Source of the DNA: Phlyctochytrium arcticum
Taxonomy: Eukaryota; Chytridiomycota; Chytridiomycetes; Chytridiales; Chytridiaceae
Length of the DNA: 64,000 bases
NCBI GenBank assembly: GCA_025602905.1
Contig: JAHLKI010000032.1
Coordinates: forward strand, 240,872 to 304,871
Direction of reading: 5' to 3'
Shown: positions 57,571 through 64,000 of the stretch, piece after piece
Layout: each line of letters opens with the position of its first letter
How positions within the stretch are numbered: position 1 is the stretch's first letter
The notes under the pieces: model-generated
The model's input: only the letters and a program-made list of their open reading frames with translations
Told to the model about the DNA's origin: nothing
The model's database searches: none
Translations under genes and position numbers: made by a program

Positions 57571-60500
57571 ATCCGGCAAGCAATAACGACACAGGTCGTT
57601 TGCCGCAGGATGGTTCGGTCAGATTAGATAATCCTTTTGTTTTTAATAACTTCTCTAATTCAAATACAACCGTATCCATCAATACTGTGTCCACTTTTAC
57701 ATTTACCGAAGAAGTTCAGTCCTCGAGTCCACAATCACAAGCTACGCAACGAGGAGATACACGATCGGAGGTCAAGGAATCATCAAAACCGATGCAGCCG
57801 TCTGGCGTTGTTCGGGTTGCACCGATTGGAGGTTCCTTGGATGAAGATCGTTATGCTCCACGCCGTGTTGCTTGTGGACCTGAACCGGTAATTGCTCAAA
57901 ATGCCTTTGTCGTTCATGCGAAGTTGAATGGCAAGATGGCCCGTATTCTTGTCGACACCGGGTGCGATACCCTGATGATCAACGACAAGTGGGTCAGGCA
58001 ACATAAGTTCCCAACCTATCAACCCAGCTCTACTATCGAAGTAGAATGGGGAGACGACGGAGAAACCTTCAAGTCGAATCGAATGATGCTAGGAGCCCTG
58101 GACCTCTACTGCGATCACAACAAATGTTCCTTCGGTGAGCTACCGTTCATTGTTGCGCCATTACGCGTAGATGCCATTGTGGGACTACCTTTCATTCTCG
58201 GCCTTGAAGGACTCCAGATTGACAAGGTTGATGAACGTCCTCGCATGTCTTTCATGTTTGAAGGCGTTCGTCGCCTATGCGAAGCAAGACCGGTTTCACG
58301 AAAACGTGAGCAACAACCATCCTGCAATGCTGCCCACTTACGTGCGTTGGACTGCAATCTCGACTCGCCTCGCCTTCAATCACCTCTCGCCTCGGTCAAG
58401 GACGTCAAGACCCACCTCAAGGCTGAAAAATTTCTCCGAGCGATGCGAAAGAAGGAGTTCACATCAGTTTTTGCAGTCAATGTCAACGTACTCCAGTGGA
58501 TAGATGGCAACGGACATATCCGCGAGGCACCGGCCTCCGCGCGAGTTACCGCGGCTGCAAGTACAAGTAGTACCGACAGCGCGGCCAATGGACAAAAAGC
58601 TCCGGACGAAGATCCGCTAGCGTCCATTCCGGAAGACAATCCGTTACTGCCAATCTTACGAAAGTTCAAGAAGACAGTTTTCACAGAGCTACGCACGTTA
58701 CCACCTTCTCGGGGCGAAGACGACTTCAAAATTGAAATCGACGGCGTAGAAAGACCTCTGTCGGTGCCCTTGCGTGCAATGGGCCCGAAGGAACTGGAAG
58801 AACTTCAACGGCAAATTACAACGTTGCTTGCCAAAGGGTGGATTCGACACTCGTCCAGCCCGTGGGGTGCAGCAGTTCTCTTTGCGCCAAAGAAAGACGG
58901 CACTCTTCGTTGTTGTATCGACTACCGAGGGTTGAATAAACAAACGAAAAAAGACCGAACACCTTTGCCGCATCTTGGAGAATTGCGACACCGCACCGTT
59001 GGCAAGAAATACTTCTCCTCTCTTGACATTAAGGAGGCCTATCACTGCGTTCGGATTCGCGAAGGTGATATCCAGAAGACGGCTTTCAAGACGCGTTTTG
59101 GACATTTCGAGTATGTTGTCATGCCATTTGGGTTGACTAATGCACCCGCAACGTTCCAACGCATCATGAACAAAGTCTTCGGGAACATGTACGACGACTA
59201 TGTTATCTCGTACCTTGACGATATCCTCGTTTTTTCAGATACGCTTGAAGAACATCAAAAGCACGTCGAAACTGTTTTGGCAACTCTTGAATCAAGCGCT
59301 CTGTACGTCAAACCATCCAAATGCTCGTGGGCAGTACAGGAGGTTGAATTTTGCGGTCATATGTTGGGAACATCCGGTGTGCGAATCTCGGACAGCAAAG
59401 TTGCTGCCGTGAACAATTTCGCCACTCCCAAGAACTTCAAAGATATTCAATCCTTCCTCGGTTTGACGAATTACTTGTCATCTTACATTGACGAGTACGC
59501 AAGGATCGCGCATCCCCTATCGGAGCTACAGTCTGGCAATAACCCGTGGAAATGGGGCGATTCGGAGATATCAGCGTTTAAAACACTGAAAGAAAAAATC
59601 TCAACGGCTCCTGTTTTGACGCCGTACGATCCTGCCAAAGAAGTCTATGTGTTTTCGGACGCATCCGGCTTCGCCATCGGTGGATGGCTTGCTCAGCCAG
59701 TTGACGCAGACGACCCCATGCCCTCTCCGTTACCTACGACGGTACATGGATTCAAAAACCTGCCCAAACTGCGACCGGTCTTGTATTTTTCCCGAAAATT
59801 ACAAGATGCGGAGACACGGTACCCGGTCCACGAACAGGAACTCCTCGCCCTCGTCAAAACGTTGAAAGCCAACCGACAGTTCCTTTTGGGACGCCATTTC
59901 CGCGCGTTCGTCGATCACAAATCTCTGATCTATTTACAGGATCAGCAGCATTTGAGTCGACGACAAGCGAATTGGGTCGAGTTCCTTCAACAATTTGACT
60001 TTGACATTGAGTATCTCCCTGGCGAATGGAACACGGTGGCCGATGTCCTGAGCCGAAACCCCTATTATGCCCCGCGATGTGCTGATTGCGCCCAGCGTGT
60101 TACGATCAACGCCATCGCCGTGCATTCCGCCAGCACTCCGAGCGACAAGTCTAATCTTGTTGTGTCGGTCAACGCTGCGCGTGCCAAGAAACGTGCCAAG
60201 AAGCAACTTGCACAGGCAACACAACAACTCGAGCTCCCCGTTGACCTGACGGTTTGGGCCGAATTGTTGCTTACAGACGACTTCGCTCTTCAAATGCAAA
60301 AGACACTTGAAGACAAGGCATCGGCGCCGCACACCTTGACGGTCCCTGAACGGCGTTATTCCGTGGAAGTCCTTCCGGAGAAAAGCAAAAACGGTGAAAC
60401 CCTCACCTTGCTCCGTTACGAAGATCGCCTGTATGTACCCGATGCCCTCCGAAGTGCATTGCTCGCGCAATATCACGATACGTTGGTTACGGGTGGCCAC

Positions 60501-61886
60501 ACTGGTAAACATTCGACATATGGTCGTCTGCTGCAAGAATACCATTGGCCGACTATGGAACGCGACGTTGCAGCTTATGTTCGCACATGTGCAACTTGTC
60601 AACGCTTCCGAAGTCCCGCACGAGGTGTCGGACTATTACGCTCGCTCCCAGTGCCTGATAAGCGCTGGCACACCATCGGCATGGATCTAGTCTCACTACC
60701 TAGGACGGAATCGTGGGGGGGGAAACCTAGCCATAACGGCGACTACTACGATGCCGCCCTGGTCATAGTCGACTATCTGTCAGGACGTGTGTACCTCATC
60801 CCTTGCAACATGGAGGTTTCGAGTCAAGAGCTTGCGTATCTCTTCACCCAGCACTTCTTCAAGAACGAAGGTGCTCCCAAGGTCATTGTCAGCGATCGCG
60901 ACAGCCGCATCTTAGCCGAATTTTGGCAATCTTTTACCGCTGCTCTCGGTATCAAGTTAGAGGTGGCGACCGCTCGACATCAGCAGACAGACGGCAAATG
61001 CGAACGCAAAATCAAGTCTGTCAAAAACGTGCTGAAGGCCTACATAGACGGCGATGGCAAGAACTGGGTTGATATCCTACCCTTGGTTGAGTTTCACCAC
61101 AACTCAACACCATCAAATACCGGCTATGCCCCGTTCATGATCGACAAAGGCCGCCTCCCACAGGTCAATGGTGGACACCATACCAGGGAAGGTCTGCAGG
61201 AGATATCACAGCCAACAAATCGGCAAGTAGCCAAGTTTGTTGATACTCTCCATGAGATCGAACGGGTGGTACAACAACGGTTACGCGATGCACAAGATGT
61301 GCAAGCAAGGAACCATGACAAGGGTCGGCGGACGCTCATCTTCGAGAAGGGCGATTCAGTTTTACTCAAACGCAAAGGGATCCACATTCCAGCTTTGGGT
61401 AAGCTTCCGGAGAAACTTCGCCAGGATTGGCTTGGTCCATTCAAGGTCAAAGGAACCGGACCGCACCCTGATACCTACACGCTGGAACTACCTCATCCAA
61501 TGCGTATGGTACATCCGACATTTCATGTCGACATTCTGAAGCCGTGGCACAAACCTGGCTCTATTACCCATCGTGCCACGAAGGATGCGCCGGAGCCTGT
61601 GCTGGTCAACGGCGAGGAACTTTGGCTCATCGACCGTATTCTGGACGAGCGGATCCGTCACAAGAAGCGGAAATACTTGGTTCAATGGGAAGGCTTCGGG
61701 CCAGAGGACTCAACTTGGGAACCGCGGGAACACCTTGAGCAAACCGACGCGCTGAAAGCATGGGAACTAGCACGCCCCTCAGCACCCAAGAGTTCAAAGC
61801 GAAAGAAAGCCCAAAACGAAGCATCGGCAACTGACATTTCGTCTACAGCCGAGCCCCCATCGAAACGTTCACAACGCAAACGCTAG
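57567..61886 (+). CDS. pol: Pol polyprotein (PR-RT-RH-INT-chromodomain), 1439 aa after frameshift
   Basis: Made as Gag-Pol by -1 frameshifting; the open frame itself extends back to 57522. Domains by position: aspartic protease with DTG near 57954; reverse transcriptase with YRGLNKQTKKDRTPLP, MPFGLTNAPATFQR and the catalytic YLDD near 59212; RNase H with SDAS near 59656; integrase with the HHCC zinc finger (H-x-GKH... then CATCQRF, about 60495-60610) and DDE residues near 60682, 60893 and 61003; and a C-terminal chromodomain (about 61627-61770; ILDERIRHKKRKYLVQWEGF with STWEP). Integrase-linked chromodomains steer chromoviruses to particular chromatin marks. All key motifs are intact. Confidence 0.95.
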   Translation, partial: LDPASNNDTGRLPQDGSVRLDNPFVFNNFSNSNTTVSINTVSTFTFTEEVQSSSPQSQATQRGDTRSEVKESSKPMQPSGVVRVAPIGGSLDEDRYAPRRVACGPEPVIAQNAFVVHAKLNGKMARILVDTGCDTLMINDKWVRQHKFPTYQPSSTIEVEWGDDGETFKSNRMMLGALDLYCDHNKCSFGELPFIVAPLRVDAIVGLPFILGLEGLQIDKVDERPRMSFMFEGVRRLCEARPVSRKREQQPSCNAAHLRALDCNLDSPRLQSPLASVKDVKTHLKAEKFLRAMRKKEFTSVFAVNVNVLQWIDGNGHIREAPASARVTAAASTSSTDSAANGQKAPDEDPLASIPEDNPLLPILRKFKKTVFTELRTLPPSRGEDDFKIEIDGVERPLSVPLRAMGPKELEELQRQITTLLAKGWIRHSSSPWGAAVLFAPKKDGTLRCCIDYRGLNKQTKKDRTPLPHLGELRHRTVGKKYFSSLDIKEAYHCVRIREGDIQKTAFKTRFGHFEYVVMPFGLTNAPATFQRIMNKVFGNMYDDYVISYLDDILVFSDTLEEHQKHVETVLATLESSALYVKPSKCSWAVQEVEFCGHMLGTSGVRISDSKVAAVNNFATPKNFKDIQSFLGLTNYLSSYIDEYARIAHPLSELQSGNNPWKWGDSEISAFKTLKEKISTAPVLTPYDPAKEVYVFSDASGFAIGGWLAQPVDADDPMPSPLPTTVHGFKNLPKLRPVLYFSRKLQDAETRYPVHEQELLALVKTLKANRQFLLGRHFRAFVDHKSLIYLQDQQHLSRRQANWVEFLQQFDFDIEYLPGEWNTVADVLSRNPYYAPRCADCAQRVTINAIAVHSASTPSDKSNLVVSVNAARAKKRAKKQLAQATQQLELPVDLTVWAELLLTDDFALQMQKTLEDKASAPHTLTVPERRYSVEVLPEKSKNGETLTLLRYEDRLYVPDALRSALLAQYHDTLVTGGHTGKHSTYGRLLQEYHWPTMERDVAAYVRTCATCQRFRSPARGVGLLRSLPVPDKRWHTIGMDLVSLPRTESWGGKPSHNGDYYDAALVIVDYLSGRVYLIPCNMEVSSQELAYLFTQHFFKNEGAPKVIVSDRDSRILAEFWQSFTAALGIKLEVATARHQQTDGKCERKIKSVKNVLKAYIDGDGKNWVDILPLVEFHHNSTPSNTGYAPFMIDKGRLPQVNGGHHTREGLQEISQPTNRQVAKFVDTLHEIERVVQQRLRDAQDVQARNHDKGRRTLIFEKGDSVLLKRKGIHIPALGKLPEKLRQDWLGPFKVKGTGPHPDTYTLELPHPMRMVHPTFHVDILKPWHKPGSITHRATKDAPEPVLVNGEELWLIDRILDERIRHKKRKYLVQWEGFGPEDSTWEPREHLEQTDALKAWELARPSAPKSSKRKKAQNEASATDISSTAEPPSKRSQRKR

Positions 61887-62569
61887 TGACGTCAAGGAAG
61901 ATGTGTTTCATATTCAAAGTATCACATTCTCAATGAGAGAATACCGCATGACTGCTATCAAAGCAACGAGTGTCCTCTTGCAACACTTCACGTCATTCAT
62001 TACTATTCGGGACCTCCCATCCCATATCTTGATACTACCTACGCGCGCGCACCATCTCAACACTTTGAGACCCACATCCAAGGTTGCTCCTTGCTGACGA
62101 CGCGTCTCGCACGTCAGAACTCCGGTAGGCCTGATCAGCCTGAGCTGAGTTGATGCATCATCTATGCATAGGTGATGAGAGGCCGGGGAAACATTTATCT
62201 CCGTCATTACGCGTAATTTCCTTCAACGCAAGGAAACACATCCTTACCTTCGTACCTGTGCGAACATGCGCACACGGTTGTTGCACAATCTGCAACGAGA
62301 GTCTCGGGGAAGCTGCAAGTAGCAGCTATTCATGCCTGTGACAACAGTGAAATTGACTTGGAGGTGATCCAACACAATTCAGGTGACCAAACGTCTGGCG
62401 TTGTTCGGTTTGTTCACTTGCACCGCTGGCTTCTATACACGTCTGGCGTGTTCGGTGTATAGTTGCCCGGTGAGGTTGTGCTGGTGACCTGATACTTCAA
62501 TCTTTCTGCTGACACACGAACCCTGATCTGAAGCCTCGCTCCTCTTTCCAGCATCGAGTCTGAGGGGGG
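61887..62569. other. Retrotransposon 3' non-coding region
   Basis: 683 bp between the pol stop and the 3' LTR. No gene. It includes a TGATCAGCCTGAGCTGAGTTGATGCATCATC-type stretch with local dyads near 62130-62175. It ends in the polypurine tract. Confidence 0.6.
62562..62569 (+). other. Polypurine tract GAGGGGGG
   Basis: It lies directly against the 3' LTR, where second-strand priming starts. Confidence 0.85.
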
Positions 62570-62805
62570 TGCAGCGGGCTCGTGGTTCGCTGCGCATTGT
62601 CCGCACCACTGCGCAAACAGCGCAGTGCCGTGCCACATCACACGTGTTGTTTTGTTTTTCTTTTTGTATATCCCATCCTGCACTGTACATTTTCAGACTC
62701 TTTACGCTTTCTCTTTACTCTGCGCTAAAGCAATACACAACCCGACTCACGCACCCTGGGAAGGTGCATTACCGTCCATACCACTTTTTACCCGAAAACG
62801 CTACA
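62570..62805 (+). repeat. 3' LTR, 236 bp
   Basis: Same sequence as the 5' LTR. It is followed directly by the TGTGA target duplication. Confidence 0.95.
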
Positions 62806-62810
62806 TGTGA
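62806..62810. repeat. Retrotransposon target-site duplication TGTGA (right)
   Basis: Partner of 55806-55810. Confidence 0.92.
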
Positions 62811-63465
62811 TATCGATAATCCTGATGATCCTGATGATCCTGAAAGTATTGCGATATTGCGTTATATCGATATCATCCAGAAATGTTGGATTGGAAGTCC
62901 GGGGACTTTTTCCGATATCGATATCGATAACGGAGAATGTTATAAAGGATTGAAAGTCCCGTAAAGGGGCCGCTCCACAACGGAGAAGTTATTCGACAAT
63001 ATCAATCATCGCTGGGGAAGAATGTAAGCGACAGGAAGAAACTGTGAAAATATTGTACATGTAGCGGGGAGATGTGAAAATACTTCGGCTCCCCGATGAT
63101 GGATGATGGATGATGGATGTGGCGAGAATGTTGGATTGGAAGTCCGGTGACAGTTTTCGAAAAAAGGCGACAGTTTGGTGGCCCGTATATGAGCGTATTA
63201 CACGGTGTAATGGGCGTATTACACCGGTGAAGACTTGTAAATGGAGCGATAAATATTATTCGCCGACTTGTAAGGTGTGAAATTTTGACAGAAGAAATTT
63301 GTGAATTTTCTGGAAGTCCCGTATACAGCGTATTACACGGTGTAAAGCCCGGTGTAATGTGGCACATAGTTGGCCCATAGTTGGCCCATAGTTGGAATCT
63401 CCCTGTGATAGTGCATAACCAAATCCCATAGTATATACTATGGGATTTGGTTATGCACTATCACA
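62811..63465 (-). repeat. Right arm of the palindromic element, outer part
   Basis: 655 bp. Inverse complement of 54906-55560, beginning TATCGATAATCC and ending in the terminal 62-bp palindrome. Confidence 0.9.
63404..63465. repeat. Terminal 62-bp perfect palindrome (right)
   Basis: Same sequence as 54906-54967. Confidence 0.95.
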
Positions 63466-63470
63466 CTGAC
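63466..63470. repeat. Target-site duplication CTGAC (right)
   Basis: Partner of 54901-54905, immediately after the terminal CA of the palindromic element. Confidence 0.9.
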
Positions 63471-64000
63471 GCTACACCCGTCCGCAAGGCTATGATCGAT
63501 GCCATCTTGTGGGTTTTTGAGGAGGCTATTCCTCTTTCCGTGGACTGCCCATACTTGTTAGCCAGCGGTGATCTTGGTCAGATCAAGATGTGTCTGCAGC
63601 GCCTCTTCCCATTGTTCACCCGTCTGGAGAAGAAGAATTACGTGAACATTATCCTATTCCAGCTCGCCCTCTTGGAGAAATTGCCGGCCCACCTCCCACA
63701 GGATGTCCTCGTCTCTGTCCTATTCTCCACGTTTTCCAGCGAAGACCTAGAGGTCTTTCATTCCATCCTTCGCGCTGCTATCCGCTTTTATGATACCAAC
63801 GATCAAGTGACCCGGAAAGCGTTCCTTATCACAGCCATGAGGGGGGAATCTGCCCTCAAGCAGCTGGCAGAGATGACTGAACGCGAATTCCAGCTTCGCG
63901 GACTTCCGATCCCGACGGATGATCATGACAATGATGAAGAAGATGATGATGAGAAGTCCAGTGCACCGCTTCCCTTGGAGAAGGCGATGGACGATGTTGT
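63471..64000 (+). pseudogene. 3' part of the interrupted DUF6589-like gene (runs off window)
   Basis: In frame with the 5' part and open to the window end (176 codons, no stop). Features include CPYLLASGDLGQIKMCLQRL and NYVNIILFQLALLEKLP, a helical arrangement like the C-terminal half of DUF6589 proteins, then an acidic Asp/Glu run near the edge. Separated from its promoter and start by 8.6 kb, it is probably not expressed. Confidence 0.75.

Larger units (their letters stand above)
55811..62805 (+). mobile_element. Full-length Ty3/gypsy chromodomain LTR retrotransposon, 6,995 bp
   Basis: Two 236-bp LTRs with TG...CA ends, a candidate primer-binding site, gag, pol (protease, reverse transcriptase, RNase H, integrase, chromodomain) and a polypurine tract. 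It is flanked by the 5-bp duplication TGTGA (55806-55810 and 62806-62810). The LTRs look identical and both reading frames are open, so insertion is recent and the copy is probably competent. The target lies inside the right arm of the palindromic element, so the retrotransposon is the younger insertion. Confidence 0.95.
54906..63465. mobile_element. Giant palindromic (foldback) element, itself split by a retrotransposon
   Basis: Bounded by the 5-bp direct repeat CTGAC (54901-54905 and 63466-63470), with ends TGTGATAGTGC...GCACTATCACA. Without the internal retrotransposon and one TGTGA copy it is 1,560 bp: left arm 54906-55657 (752 bp), loop 55658-55712 (55 bp), right arm 55713-55810 plus 62811-63465 (753 bp). 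The arms are inverted and appear identical over long stretches: the same 366-bp open frame is read at 55004-55369 (plus) and 63002-63367 (minus). No transposase, protease or replication gene is present, so it must move with help in trans. The 5-bp duplication with TG/CA ends is what retroviral-type integrases leave; the LTR element inside uses the same rules. Family unknown to me. Confidence 0.85.

Noticed and set aside
1..64000. tRNA, rRNA or CRISPR arrays
   Set aside because: No cloverleaf with A/B boxes, rRNA-like block or regularly spaced identical repeats was noticed on either strand. A covariance-model scan would be needed to exclude small RNA genes.

Overview
The window reads as nuclear DNA of a zoosporic (chytrid-like) fungus. 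The genes are dense and split by many short GT-AG introns (mostly 50-110 bp). Some are fungal in character: a POM152-type nucleoporin, a fungal-style CHD1, DUF6589-like and Crypton repeat genes. Others belong to organisms with a centriole and flagellum: a lebercilin-family protein and POC5. Several more (malonyl-CoA decarboxylase, a KIAA0930 homologue, a DCAF12 homologue) are familiar from animals. This combination argues against Dikarya; the species cannot be named from the sequence.

Left part (1-13.5 kb): a 3' gene end; a tiny two-exon gene; a lebercilin-like coiled-coil gene divergent from a D-serine dehydratase; a 14-exon malonyl-CoA decarboxylase with an Arg-rich N-terminus and a C-terminal SKL; a 1051-aa Pro-rich coiled-coil gene divergent from an isochorismatase-fold hydrolase. 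An intact Crypton-type tyrosine recombinase gene follows at 14.6-16.8 kb.

Middle part (18-53 kb): a homeodomain factor; a large alpha/beta hydrolase; a TspO/MBR-like membrane protein; a KIAA0930 homologue; a cytochrome b5-fusion front-end desaturase; a 3.3-kb gene-free tract of degenerate repeats that includes decayed copies of the CHD1 3' end; CHD1; DCAF12-like WD40 protein; POC5; a secreted S9 dipeptidyl-peptidase with an apparent frameshift; a LigB-type dioxygenase; POM152.

Right part (53-64 kb): three nested layers. A DUF6589-like multicopy-type gene is split by an 8,560-bp insertion bounded by the 5-bp duplication CTGAC. That insertion is an almost perfect giant palindrome (arms 752/753 bp, 55-bp loop, TG...CA ends, no transposase seen). 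A full-length chromodomain Ty3/gypsy retrotransposon with identical 236-bp LTRs (duplication TGTGA) sits in its right arm. Gag and pol are joined by a textbook -1 slippery heptamer abutting the gag stop. The palindromic element is the least explained object here and the best candidate for something undescribed.

All exon models are hand-built from splice consensus, reading frame and family similarity. No database search or RNA evidence was available.
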